From: Bradyrhizobium sp. C9
GTDB taxonomy: Bacteria > Pseudomonadota > Alphaproteobacteria > Rhizobiales > Xanthobacteraceae
Direction of reading: 5' to 3'
Assembly (NCBI RefSeq): GCF_002532045.1
Contig: NZ_NWTG01000002.1
Coordinates: forward strand, 124,001-188,000
DNA: 64,000 nt
Shown here: in pieces, positions 1 through 8,219 of the stretch
Numbering within the stretch: position 1 is the first letter of the stretch
Layout of the letters: each line of letters starts with the position of its first letter
The notes under the pieces: generated by a model
What the model was told of the DNA's origin: nothing
What the model saw: only the letters and a program-made list of their open reading frames with translations
Databases searched by the model: none
Made by a program: the position numbers and the translations under genes

Positions 1-683
1 TGCCGTTCGCGAAAGACGCGAAGCATTTCGCGGTGCTGGCAAGCGGCAGTGGCGGCATCTCGATCGCGCTGGTCGATGCCGCGAAGTGCCGGATCGAATC
101 CGGCATCGGGCTCGGCGGCGACCACAACGACACCGTCACGCTCGACAAGGTGCAGCCGGTCACGACCAAATCGGCGCCGAAGGGTTTTGACCAGACCACG
201 CTGATGCTGATGGGCGGCGTGGTGCGGTCGCTCCAGATCGCAGGCTCCCTGGAATCGATGCTCGACATCTCCGTGCGCTATTCCAACGAGCGCGTCGCGT
301 TCGAGAAGAAGATCTCCAAATTCCAGGCGGTGCAGCACAACCTCGCCCGTCTCGCCGGCGAGTCCGCCGCGGCGCTGGCCGCCGCGACCTCGGCGGCCGA
401 CACCATCGCCAACGCCAAGTCGTTCGACAATGACGCGGTGTTCCTCGAAGCAGCCGCGGCGAAAATCCGTTGCTCGGAAGCCGCCGAGAAAGGCAGCGGC
501 ATCGCCCATCAGGTGCATGGCGCGATCGGCTTCACCAACGAGCACATCCTGCACCGCTATTCGCTGCGCGCATTGGCGTGGCGCGACGATTTCGGCTCGG
601 AGAGCTACTGGGCAGTCGAGCTCGGCAAGCTCGTCGCGAATCGTGGCGCCGACGAATTGTGGCCGCTGGTGGCTTCGCGCTGA
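1..683 (+). CDS. Acyl-CoA dehydrogenase, C-terminal part (5' end outside window)
   Basis: The reading frame is open from the first bases, so the gene starts before the window; about 227 residues are visible. They cover the end of the middle beta domain and the C-terminal helical domain of an acyl-CoA dehydrogenase, a FAD enzyme making the alpha-beta double bond in an acyl-CoA. Visible signatures are the helix motif NERVAFEKKISKFQAVQ and, near the end, QVHGAIGFTNEH followed by RDDFGSESYW, the usual end of this class. A second dehydrogenase starts 30 bases downstream and a crotonase follows, so this is one catabolic operon. The GSESYW ending resembles the small subunits of two-subunit dehydrogenases (PimD-like); that is inference. 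The substrate is unknown. Confidence 0.9.
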   Translation, partial: PFAKDAKHFAVLASGSGGISIALVDAAKCRIESGIGLGGDHNDTVTLDKVQPVTTKSAPKGFDQTTLMLMGGVVRSLQIAGSLESMLDISVRYSNERVAFEKKISKFQAVQHNLARLAGESAAALAAATSAADTIANAKSFDNDAVFLEAAAAKIRCSEAAEKGSGIAHQVHGAIGFTNEHILHRYSLRALAWRDDFGSESYWAVELGKLVANRGADELWPLVASR

Positions 684-713
684 GATCAGGCAGAAAGATC
701 AGGACTGGACATC

Positions 714-1874
714 ATGACTGCAGCCCTTCGTTTCGATCCGATCCGCCTGCCGGAAAAGTGCGAGCAGCTCCGCAAGGAGGTGCGCGCCTTCCTCGCCGAG
801 GAAATCGCCGCCGGCACCTTCGATCCCTACGCGCCGAACCGCGAGGACAATGACGCGCCGGAATTCTCCCGCCGCGTCGGCGCCAAGGGTTGGCTCGGCA
901 TGACCTGGCCGAAGAAATACGGCGGCCAGGAGCGCTCGTTCCTCGAACGCTACGTCGTGACCGAGGAGATGCGGGTGGCGAACGCGCCGACCCGGCGCTT
1001 CTTCGTCGCCGACCGCCAGAGCGGGCCGGTGCTTCTGAAATACGCGCCCGAGCACATCAAGATGGACATCCTGCCGCGGATCTGCCGCGGCGAGGTCTGC
1101 TTTGCCATCGGCATGAGCGAGCCGAATTCCGGCTCCGACCTGTTCGCGGCCAAGACCCGCGCCACCAAGACCGACGGCGGCTATCTGATCAACGGCACCA
1201 AGATCTGGACCTCGTCGGCGCATATCGCCGACTACATGATCGCGATCTTCCGCACCTCGCCGCCGACCAAGGAAAACCGCCGCCACGGCCTGACCCAGTT
1301 CCTGGTCAAGATGAAGCAGCCCGGCATCCAGGTAAATCCGATCGGCCAGATCACCGGCCAGTTCGAGTTCAACGAGGTGGTGTTCACCGACTACTTCGTG
1401 CCCGACGATCACGTGCTGGGCGAGGTCGACGGCGCCTGGAAGCAGGCGACCTCCGAACTCGCCTATGAACGCTCCGGCCCCGAGCGCTTCCTCGAAACCT
1501 ATTACGTGCTCACCGAGCTGGTGCGCGCGGTCGGCAAGAACCCGGACACCCGCAGCGCCGAGGGCATCGGACGCCTGGTGGCGCAAGTCCACACCATGCG
1601 CCGCATGTCGGTGTCGGTCGCGGGCATGCTGCAGGCCGGCAAGGAGCCGGTGGTGGAGGCCTCCATCGTCAAGGACATCGGCACGGTCTGGGAGCAGCAA
1701 CTGCCGCATCGGGTGCGCGATCTCGCGGCGTTCGTCGAGGAGACCGCGACCAACCGCGAGACGCTGGAAAAGCAGCTCGATTTCGCCATCAAGACCGCGC
1801 CCAAGCTGACGATCCAGGGCGGCACCACCGAGGTGCTGCGCGGCATCATCGCGCGCGGGCTCGGCTTGCGCTAA
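714..1874 (+). CDS. Acyl-CoA dehydrogenase
   Basis: A complete 386-residue acyl-CoA dehydrogenase of normal family length. The N-terminal helical domain is followed around residues 125-160 by the flavin/substrate signature IGMSEPNSGSDL and the strand INGTKIWTSSAH. The C-terminus carries TIQGGTTEVLRGIIA, matching the family signature IQGGTTEI/VxRxIIAxR. It lies 30 bases after another dehydrogenase and 17 bases before a crotonase, implying co-transcription. The ending is typical of the large subunit of heteromeric dehydrogenases such as PimC, so the two may form one heteromeric enzyme (inference). The start at 714 fits the family N-terminus. Substrate chain length or ring type cannot be told from the sequence. 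Confidence 0.92.
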   Translation: MTAALRFDPIRLPEKCEQLRKEVRAFLAEEIAAGTFDPYAPNREDNDAPEFSRRVGAKGWLGMTWPKKYGGQERSFLERYVVTEEMRVANAPTRRFFVADRQSGPVLLKYAPEHIKMDILPRICRGEVCFAIGMSEPNSGSDLFAAKTRATKTDGGYLINGTKIWTSSAHIADYMIAIFRTSPPTKENRRHGLTQFLVKMKQPGIQVNPIGQITGQFEFNEVVFTDYFVPDDHVLGEVDGAWKQATSELAYERSGPERFLETYYVLTELVRAVGKNPDTRSAEGIGRLVAQVHTMRRMSVSVAGMLQAGKEPVVEASIVKDIGTVWEQQLPHRVRDLAAFVEETATNRETLEKQLDFAIKTAPKLTIQGGTTEVLRGIIARGLGLR

Positions 1875-1891
1875 TTCAACGAGGACAGATC

Positions 1892-2692
1892 ATGACCAAG
1901 TACACTGATATCGGCGTCGAAACCCACGGGCATGTCGGCCTGATCGAAATCCGAAAGCCGCCGCTGAACTTCTTCGACGTCGCGCTGATCAACCAGATCG
2001 CCGACGCGCTGGAGGAGTTCGACAACAACATTGAGATCCGCGCCTCGGTGCTCGCGGCCCAGGGCAAGGCGTTCTGCGCCGGCGCCAATTTCGGCGACCC
2101 GGCCCGGCAGGAGCAGGAGGAGCGCGCCAAGAGCGATCCGGCCTCGAACCTGCCGATCAACCATCTCTACGTTCAGGCGGTGCGCATCTTCCGTAACAAG
2201 AAGCCGATCGTCGCGGCGATCCATGGTGCTGCGATCGGCGGCGGCCTTGGCCTTGCGGTCTCGGCCGACTTCCGCGTCGCCTGCCCTGAGGCACGCTTCG
2301 CGGCGAACTTCACCAAGCTCGGCTTCCATCCGGGTTTCGGTCTCACCACGACGCTGCCGGAGCTGATCGGTAAGAACAACGCCGAGCTGATGTTCTACAC
2401 CAGCCGCCGCGTCACCGGAGAGGAGGCCTATCGCTGGGGCCTCGCCAACGTGCTGGTGCCGCAGGACCAGGTGCGCGCCGAAGCGATGAAGCTCGCGCAG
2501 GAGATCGCCGAATGCTCGCCGCTCGGCCTGGTCTCGACCCGCGCCACCATGCGCGCCGGCCTCGCCGACCGCGTGCTCGCCGCGACCAACCATGAGCTGG
2601 AAGAGCAGACCAAGCTGCGCGCGACCGAGGACTTCAAGGAAGGCGTCAAGGCCACCGCCGAGCGCCGCGTCGCCAACTTCAAGGGGCGGTAA
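1892..2692 (+). CDS. Enoyl-CoA hydratase/isomerase (crotonase) family protein
   Basis: A 266-residue crotonase-fold protein. The oxyanion-hole regions are clear: KAFCAGANFGDP near residue 60 and AAIGGGLGLAVSADFRVA near residues 110-127. The start has a good ribosome site (GAGGA eight bases upstream). It is last in the operon with two acyl-CoA dehydrogenases and would act on their enoyl-CoA product. Aligned by eye with rat crotonase, the position of Glu144 falls in AANFTKLG and appears to be Phe, and the Glu164 position in KNNAELMFY appears to be Leu with a Glu one residue earlier. It may therefore not be a classical hydratase but an isomerase, hydrolase or lyase of the same fold. The alignment is manual. 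Confidence 0.88.
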   Translation: MTKYTDIGVETHGHVGLIEIRKPPLNFFDVALINQIADALEEFDNNIEIRASVLAAQGKAFCAGANFGDPARQEQEERAKSDPASNLPINHLYVQAVRIFRNKKPIVAAIHGAAIGGGLGLAVSADFRVACPEARFAANFTKLGFHPGFGLTTTLPELIGKNNAELMFYTSRRVTGEEAYRWGLANVLVPQDQVRAEAMKLAQEIAECSPLGLVSTRATMRAGLADRVLAATNHELEEQTKLRATEDFKEGVKATAERRVANFKGR

Positions 2693-2695
2693 GCT

Positions 2696-2798
2696 CTCTT
2701 CCCTTCTGCCCTTGTGGGAGAAGGTGGCGCGATGCAGCGAAGCGAAATCGCGCCGGACGAGGGGTCTGCATCCGCGGAGACAGACCCCTTCACTTGCA
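2696..2798. repeat. Interspersed palindromic repeat, family A, copy 1 (partial)
   Basis: Directly after the crotonase stop lies a block beginning with a pyrimidine-rich stretch and TTGTGGGAGAAGGTGG, then an internal hairpin around GCGCGATG..AAATCGCGC, then GGGGTCTG..CAGACCCC. The same modules recur at 36493-36682. This copy appears to lack the closing half. It is non-coding and could act as a 3' hairpin for the upstream operon. Confidence 0.7.
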
Positions 2799-2814
2799 CC
2801 GCTCTCTCAACACG

Positions 2815-2952
2815 GTCGTCCCGGCGAAAGCCGGGACCCATGACCACCGAACTGAGTTGAAAGAGAAGCCGACGCCGCTTGTGCCTCTTTCGTCGGCCGC
2901 GGCATATGGGTCCTGGCCCCCGTGCGCAATTGCGCACTAGGCCGGGACGACA
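2815..2952. repeat. Interspersed palindromic repeat, family B, copy 1
   Basis: The left arm GGTCGTCCCGGCGAAAGCCG with GGGACCCATGACC, and a right arm with ATGGGTCC and GCCGGGACGACAC, form a long imperfect inverted repeat. Similar arms are found at 18554-18679 and 40875-40997. The right arm here is interrupted by extra sequence around 2920-2938. It sits between two convergent genes, where a folded RNA could help termination. Confidence 0.75.
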
Positions 2953-2957
2953 CCGAG

Positions 2958-5069
2958 TTATTTCGGCACCACCAGCGCATCGACGATCGTCACGCCCTGC
3001 CCCTCCGGATGCACCAGCACCGGATTGACCTCGATCTCGGCGATCTCGCCTGCATGCTGCGCTGCCAGCACTGAGATCTGCGAGATCAGCTGCGCCAGCG
3101 CGGCGACATCCGCTTTCGGCGCGCCGCGGAAGCCGTGCAGCAGCGGCGCCGCCTTCAGCGTATCCAGCATCGTGGTCGCCTCCTGCGGGCTCGCCGGCGC
3201 CGGACGATAGACCACGTCTTTGAACAGCTCGGTGGTGATGCCGCCGAGCCCCACCATCACCATCGGGCCAAAGGTCGCATCCGTCATGGTGCCGACGATG
3301 ATCTCGACGCCCTTCCTGGCCATCGGCCCGACCAGCACGCCTTGGATTTTTGCTTCAGGCCACGCCTTCTGCACGCCCTCCAGCATGTCGCGATAGGCGG
3401 TGAACGCCGCGCCCTTGGCGGCGATGTTGACGCGGACGCCGCCGACCTCACTCTTGTGCGCGATCGCAGGCGACTGGATCTTCATGACAAGCGGAAATCC
3501 GGTCTGATCGATCGCGGCGTCGAGCCCGTCGCGATCGGTGACCAGCACCTCATCCGGCAGCGCGATGCCGGCGGCGCGCAGCAGCGCCTTGCTGTCATGT
3601 TCGGAAAGCGTCTTCGACCTGAGATGCGCGGAAAGATCGTGCGCCCGAGAAGTCGATGCCACCATCTCGGAAGCGGGCCTGAAGGCGGCATAATCCGCCA
3701 GCCGCCGCATCGCGACGCCGACATGAGTCAGCCCCGAGAGCACCACCACGCCCGATGTCGCGAGTTCCTGCCGCGCGAAGTGCGACGGCAGCGTGTAGGA
3801 ATAGAACACCACCGGCTTGTTCTGCGCCGCGATCAGAGGCTTCAGTTCGGCCTCCTTGAACGGCATCCGCGTCTCGCTCGACAGCGACAGCACGACCAGC
3901 GTCGCGTCCACTTCATCTGACGCGTCGAACAGCTCGATGCTCTTCTGCAGGCCGCCGGAGGAGACACCCTGCGCGGTGACGTCGACCGGATTGCCGGCTG
4001 CGCCATAGGACGGCATCCATTGCTTGATCTGACTCTGGATCGCGACTGAGAGCTCTGGCACGCGCAGGCCCTGCATCGACACCGTGTCGGCGCCCCAGAT
4101 GCCGGCGCCGCCGGACACCGTCAGCACCGCGACACGGTCGCCCTTCGGCAGCGGATTGGTGGTCAGGACTGCAGCAATGGTCACGGCCTCGTCGAGGTCG
4201 TTGGAGACGATGAAGCCATATTTGGCGAACACCGCGTCATAAGCCGCCGACCAGCCCGCCATGCTGGCGGTGTGCGAGGCCGCCGCGCGCTCGCCGGCGC
4301 CGGAGCGGCCGACCTTGGTGACGATGATGGGCTTCCTGAGCTCTGCCGCCCGCTTCGCCGCGGCCAAAAACTTGTCGACGTCGCGGATACCCTCGATGAA
4401 CAGCAGGATCACGTCGGTCGAGGGATCCTGCACCAGGTAGTCGAGGAACTCGCCGGCGCCGAGATCGCTCTCATTGCCGGCGCTGACGACGTAGCTGAGC
4501 GCGACGCCGAGCGCCTTGGCGCGATGATAGATCGCAAAGCCGATGCCGCCGCTCTGCGCGACAATGCCGATCCGCCGCCTGGTCGCGACAAGTGTCGGCG
4601 CATGCGGCTTGACGTCGACGGTCGGGCTGAAGGTCGCGGCGACCTTCTGCACCTGGCTGTAGAAGCCTTCCGCATTCGGACCGCTGATCCGCATCCCGGT
4701 CCGCTTCGCCAGCGCTACGATCGCGTCCTGCATCGCTGCGCTGTCGCCGCCCTCCTCGGCGAAGCCGGACGAGATGATGACCGCGTTCTTGACGCTGGCG
4801 GAAGCGCATTGCTCCAGCGCCGGCACGACCGCACGCGCGGGAATGACGATGACGGCGAGATCGATCGGCGCGCCGATCTCGGCGATCGAATTGAAACATT
4901 TCAGCCCGTCGATCTCGTCATAGTTCGGATTGATCGGATAGAGCGCGCCCGGATAGCCGTTCTTGCGCAGCATCGCGAGCAGCCGCCCGGGGATCTTCTC
5001 ATGATCGCGCGAGGCGCCGATCAGCGCGATGCTCTTTGGGGCGAAGAAGGAATCAAGCGGATGCGGCAT
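2958..5069 (-). CDS. NDP-forming acyl-CoA synthetase (acetate-CoA ligase family)
   Basis: A protein of about 703 residues with the fused alpha-beta layout of ADP-forming acyl-CoA synthetases. A CoA-binding Rossmann domain comes first (SIALIGASRD, then YPINPNYDEIDG). A succinyl-CoA-ligase-like domain follows, with the phosphohistidine region AAASHTASMAGW. A C-terminal ATP-grasp domain (about residues 480-700) has FPLVMKIQSPAIAHKSEVGG and GVEIIVGTMTDATFGP. The family makes or cleaves acyl-CoA with phosphate and ADP through a phosphohistidine. It probably activates the acid whose CoA ester is degraded by the neighbouring enzymes. ATG at 5069 is preferred; a TTG at 5084 would add five residues. 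Family-C repeat DNA separates it from the VOC gene upstream. Confidence 0.9.
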   Translation of the reverse strand: MPHPLDSFFAPKSIALIGASRDHEKIPGRLLAMLRKNGYPGALYPINPNYDEIDGLKCFNSIAEIGAPIDLAVIVIPARAVVPALEQCASASVKNAVIISSGFAEEGGDSAAMQDAIVALAKRTGMRISGPNAEGFYSQVQKVAATFSPTVDVKPHAPTLVATRRRIGIVAQSGGIGFAIYHRAKALGVALSYVVSAGNESDLGAGEFLDYLVQDPSTDVILLFIEGIRDVDKFLAAAKRAAELRKPIIVTKVGRSGAGERAAASHTASMAGWSAAYDAVFAKYGFIVSNDLDEAVTIAAVLTTNPLPKGDRVAVLTVSGGAGIWGADTVSMQGLRVPELSVAIQSQIKQWMPSYGAAGNPVDVTAQGVSSGGLQKSIELFDASDEVDATLVVLSLSSETRMPFKEAELKPLIAAQNKPVVFYSYTLPSHFARQELATSGVVVLSGLTHVGVAMRRLADYAAFRPASEMVASTSRAHDLSAHLRSKTLSEHDSKALLRAAGIALPDEVLVTDRDGLDAAIDQTGFPLVMKIQSPAIAHKSEVGGVRVNIAAKGAAFTAYRDMLEGVQKAWPEAKIQGVLVGPMARKGVEIIVGTMTDATFGPMVMVGLGGITTELFKDVVYRPAPASPQEATTMLDTLKAAPLLHGFRGAPKADVAALAQLISQISVLAAQHAGEIAEIEVNPVLVHPEGQGVTIVDALVVPK

Positions 5070-5140
5070 GGGGGCGCTGTCCAATTATTCTTGTTGCGAG
5101 CCACGATATTGAATCGGTCCAGCGAGCTCAACCGCCCTTC

Positions 5141-5244
5141 CCGTCATACTGAGGAGCGCGGAACGCGCGTCTCGAAGGATGCACGGCCCGGTCGGTGGCC
5201 GTGCATCCTTCGAGGCTCGCTCCGCTCGCACCTCAGGATGACGG
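5141..5244. repeat. Interspersed palindromic repeat, family C, copy 1
   Basis: Outer arms CCGTCATACTGAGG and CCTCAGGATGACGG pair almost perfectly, and inner arms TCGAAGGATGCACGGCC and GGCCGTGCATCCTTCGA pair exactly. The whole can fold into one long hairpin. The other copy is at 36001-36147. It lies between two genes of the minus strand and has no coding potential. Confidence 0.85.
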
Positions 5245-5264
5245 AATTGACACTGTGTAGCCCG

Positions 5265-6020
5265 TTACGCCGTAAGCTTGAACGTCACGCCGCAAAGCTG
5301 GAACTCGTCGCCATCAACCGCACAGCCCCTGGCTTTCGCGGCCTCCAGCACCTTCGCCTTGCTGGCGACCTTGAACGTCAAGCCTCTCATGATCTCGCTG
5401 TCGCCCTTGACGAAGCGGAAGGTCGCGTTCGGCAGCTTCACCACGGCGTCATCAGCGGGAATGCCGACGATCTTGCCCCAATGCGCCGCCAATGCCTGCG
5501 GCTCGGAGCTCTGCATCTCGACCTCGGTCAGCGCCAGGGTCGTGTCCTTGCGGATCGACTTCTGCCAGTCCGGGCCGGCCGGTGGATAGGGCCCCAGCAC
5601 ATCGTCGCTGCCGTCGGTGTGGTTGAACTCGATGAAGGCGGCGCGGCAGTCGCGCGGGTGCAGTTGCACGCCGTGATACGGCGCGTGCGTGATCACGTTG
5701 GCGGTCCGCACGCCGATCGCATTGGCCTTGGCGCCCCGCGCGTCGGGATCCTCACAGCAGAAGATCGCCATGTAGCCCCCGCGGCCGCCGGTCTTCTCGA
5801 TGAAACGGCCGGCCGCCGTGCCCGACCCCGGCTGAAACGGCGCCACAACTTCCAGCAGAATGGTATCGACCGGCAGCAGCGCGTTCTCGAGGCCGTATTT
5901 GGCGACATTGCCGTCGCGGTAACAGACATTGAGGCCCATGATCGCGGAAATGTCCGCGATCACGGGCGCAAGCTGCGGCGCCACCAGGCAGATCTGCCGC
6001 AGCCGCATGTACTCGGCCAT
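5265..6020 (-). CDS. VOC (glyoxalase/dioxygenase-like) family protein
   Basis: A 251-residue protein with the repeated beta-alpha-beta pattern of the vicinal oxygen chelate fold. The first half holds AEYMRLRQICLVAP and GLENALLPVDTILLEVVAP; the second opens near LALTEVEMQSSEPQALAAHW and ends FQLCGVTFKLTA. Members are metal-dependent dioxygenases, glyoxalases, epimerases or binding proteins, and the exact reaction is not readable here. ATG at 6020 is preferred; it lies three bases after the crotonase stop, so the two are probably translationally coupled. The context (binding protein, crotonase, acyl-CoA synthetase) suggests a part in acyl-CoA or aromatic acid catabolism. Confidence 0.75.
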   Translation of the reverse strand: MAEYMRLRQICLVAPQLAPVIADISAIMGLNVCYRDGNVAKYGLENALLPVDTILLEVVAPFQPGSGTAAGRFIEKTGGRGGYMAIFCCEDPDARGAKANAIGVRTANVITHAPYHGVQLHPRDCRAAFIEFNHTDGSDDVLGPYPPAGPDWQKSIRKDTTLALTEVEMQSSEPQALAAHWGKIVGIPADDAVVKLPNATFRFVKGDSEIMRGLTFKVASKAKVLEAAKARGCAVDGDEFQLCGVTFKLTA

Positions 6021-6023
6021 CAC

Positions 6024-6818
6024 TCACTGCCCCTGGAAGGTGGGCTTGCGCTTCTCGACGAAAGCCTTGGCCGCTTCCTTGTGGTCGGTGGTCTCGCCGG
6101 CGCGGGTGTGATGGATCGCCTCGCCGTCGAAGCAGGCCTCCAGCGTCATGGTCTCGGCATTGTTGATGTTGCGCTTGATGTAGCCGAGCGCCACCGACGG
6201 GCCCTGCGCCAGCGACCGCGCCAGCTCCAGCGTCTCGGCCTCGACATCGGCATCGGGCACCACCTTGGAGACCATGCCGAGGTTGTAGGCTTCCTGCGCC
6301 GACAGCACCGGCGACATCATGTAGAGCTCGCGCGCCTTGGCGCTGCCGAGCATCTTGGTCAGGAAATACGTTCCGCCGTAGTCGCCGGAGAAGCCGACCT
6401 TGGCGAAGGCCGTAGTGATCTTGCAGGAGGCGCTGGCGACGCGCAGATCGCAGGACAGCGCGATCGAGAGGCCGGCGCCGGCCGCCGCACCGTCGAGCTG
6501 CGCCACCACCGGCTTCGGCATCGTGTGCAGGATGCGCGAGACTTCCATGCCGCGGCGCAGGTTCGCCATCTTGGCCTCGAACGGCAGCGGCGCGCGGCCT
6601 TCGGCCATCGACTTGACGTCGCCGCCGACGCAGAAGGTGCCGCCGGCGCCGCGGATCAGCACCGCACGCACCTCGGTATCGTCCTGCGCCCGCCGCGCCG
6701 CCTCGACGAGGCCGCGCGTCATGTCGGGATTGAGCGCATTGCGCCGATCCGGACGGTTCATGGTGATGGTGAGCAGGCCCTTGTCGAGGGATTGGAGAAC
6801 CATCTGATTGTCGCTCAT
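6024..6818 (-). CDS. Enoyl-CoA hydratase/isomerase family protein
   Basis: A 264-residue crotonase-fold protein, full length for the family. It shows RPDRRNALNPDMTRGL near the N-terminus, GGTFCVGGDVKSM (first oxyanion loop) near residue 60, and GAAAGAGLSIALSCDLRVAS (second loop) near residues 109-128. The usual hydratase Glu positions are not evident: the segment reads TTAFAKVGFSGDYGGTYFL. An Asp in GDYGGT sits where PaaG-type isomerases carry their catalytic Asp, so an isomerase role is possible (manual alignment). It lies 37 bases after a LivK-type binding protein gene and directly before the VOC gene, in one transcription unit. Confidence 0.88.
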   Translation of the reverse strand: MSDNQMVLQSLDKGLLTITMNRPDRRNALNPDMTRGLVEAARRAQDDTEVRAVLIRGAGGTFCVGGDVKSMAEGRAPLPFEAKMANLRRGMEVSRILHTMPKPVVAQLDGAAAGAGLSIALSCDLRVASASCKITTAFAKVGFSGDYGGTYFLTKMLGSAKARELYMMSPVLSAQEAYNLGMVSKVVPDADVEAETLELARSLAQGPSVALGYIKRNINNAETMTLEACFDGEAIHHTRAGETTDHKEAAKAFVEKRKPTFQGQ

Positions 6819-6855
6819 GGCGTTTTGCCTTTCGTTGTTGTTGGTTGTCGTGGCG

Positions 6856-8061
6856 TCACTTCTTCACCAGCGGGCAGCGCGACTCCGACAGCGGCTGGAA
6901 CGCCTGGTCGCCCGGCACGGTCGCAAGCAGCTTGTAGTCGTCCCAGCGGCCCTTCGACTCCGAGGGCTTCTTGACCTCGAACAGATACATGTCGTGCACC
7001 ATGCGTCCGTCCTCACGGATCTTGCCGTTCTTGGCGAACATGTCGTTGATCGGGGTCTCCTTCATCACCTTCATGACGGTGGCTGCATCGGTGGTGCCCG
7101 CGGCTTTCACCGCCTGCAGATAATGCATCACGGAGGAGTAGACGCCGGCCTGGGCGGAGGTCGGCACCCGCTTGGTGCGCTCCATGAAGCGTTTTGAGAA
7201 CGCGCGGGTGTCGTCATTGAGGTCCCAGTAGAACGCTTCCGCGAGCAGCAGCCCCTGCGCGGTCTCGAGCCCGACGCTGTCGATGTCGGTCACGAAAGCC
7301 AAGAGCGGCGAGATCTTCTGGCCGCCCTTGGTGATGCCGAACTCGGCGCCCTGCTTGATCGTGTTGATGGTGTCGCCGCCGGCATTGGCGAGCCCGATCA
7401 CCTTGGCCTTCGAGGCCTGCGCCTGCAGCAGGAAGGAGGAGAAGTCCGAGGTGTTGATCGGGTGCCGCACGCTGCCGAGCACCTTGCCGCCCGACTTCAC
7501 CACGACATTGCTGGTGTCCTTTTCGAGGTCCTGGCCGAATGCGTAATCCGCGGTCAGGAAGAACCAGGTGTCGAGGCCGGATTTCACCGCGGCAAGGCCG
7601 GTCACGTTGGCCTGCGCGAAAGTGTCGAACACGTAGTGCACGGTATAGGGGCCGCAGGCCTCGTTGGAGAGGCGGATCGACCCCGGGCCGTTGAACATGA
7701 TGATCTTGCCGCGCGCCTTGGCGATCTCGCCGGCAGCCAGCGCGGTCGCAGACGCCGCGACGTCGAAGATCATCTCGACGCCCTGGTTGTCGATCATGTC
7801 GCGGGCGATGTTGGCGGCAAGGTCGGCTTTGTTGAGATGGTCGCCGACCACGATCTCGACCTTGCGGCCGAGCACCGTGCCGCCGAAATCCTCCACCGCC
7901 ATCTTGGCGGCGGTTTCGCTGCCCGATCCGGTGATATCAGCATAGAGGCTCGACATATCGAGGATGCCGCCGAGCTTCAGCGGGGGTTTGTCCTGCGCCA
8001 GCGACGCATTCGCCGAGATCGCAAACACACAGGCCAACGCGCCGGCCAAAACCCGTCTCAT
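6856..8061 (-). CDS. Branched-chain amino acid-type ABC transporter substrate-binding protein
   Basis: A 401-residue periplasmic binding protein of the LivK/HAAT class. It has a cleavable signal peptide (RVLAGALACVFAISANASLA, then Q) followed by LKLGGILDMSSLYADITGSG and the type I fold with GRKVEIVVGDHLNKADLA. Rhizobial members often bind aromatic acids or other carboxylates rather than amino acids. It is the first gene of a minus-strand unit with a crotonase and a VOC protein, pointing to capture of the compound those enzymes degrade. No permease or ATPase genes are adjacent, so it must share a transporter encoded elsewhere. Confidence 0.93.
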   Translation of the reverse strand: MRRVLAGALACVFAISANASLAQDKPPLKLGGILDMSSLYADITGSGSETAAKMAVEDFGGTVLGRKVEIVVGDHLNKADLAANIARDMIDNQGVEMIFDVAASATALAAGEIAKARGKIIMFNGPGSIRLSNEACGPYTVHYVFDTFAQANVTGLAAVKSGLDTWFFLTADYAFGQDLEKDTSNVVVKSGGKVLGSVRHPINTSDFSSFLLQAQASKAKVIGLANAGGDTINTIKQGAEFGITKGGQKISPLLAFVTDIDSVGLETAQGLLLAEAFYWDLNDDTRAFSKRFMERTKRVPTSAQAGVYSSVMHYLQAVKAAGTTDAATVMKVMKETPINDMFAKNGKIREDGRMVHDMYLFEVKKPSESKGRWDDYKLLATVPGDQAFQPLSESRCPLVKK

Positions 8062-8219
8062 TCAAATCCTCCCTTGAAGAACAGACCTCGTTCCATCAGG
8101 TCCGTGTCGAGGGCCGGATCATGCCGCATGGCCCGCACTGCAGCAAGCCGCAGCGACAGCAATCTGTTTTCCGCTAAGCGGAATGACGCGCCGCGCCGGC
8201 CCGCCTCAGCGCGATACGA

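Noticed and set aside
4272..6974. A 900-codon open frame on the + strand opposite the acyl-CoA synthetase, VOC and crotonase genes
   Set aside because: Same cause: a shadow of GC-rich genes. It runs across three genes and the family-C repeat between them and has no recognisable domain.
8169..8183. TTCCGCTAAGCGGAA as the terminator of the giant gene
   Set aside because: The stem is only six bases and no T run follows in the minus direction; it could be chance.
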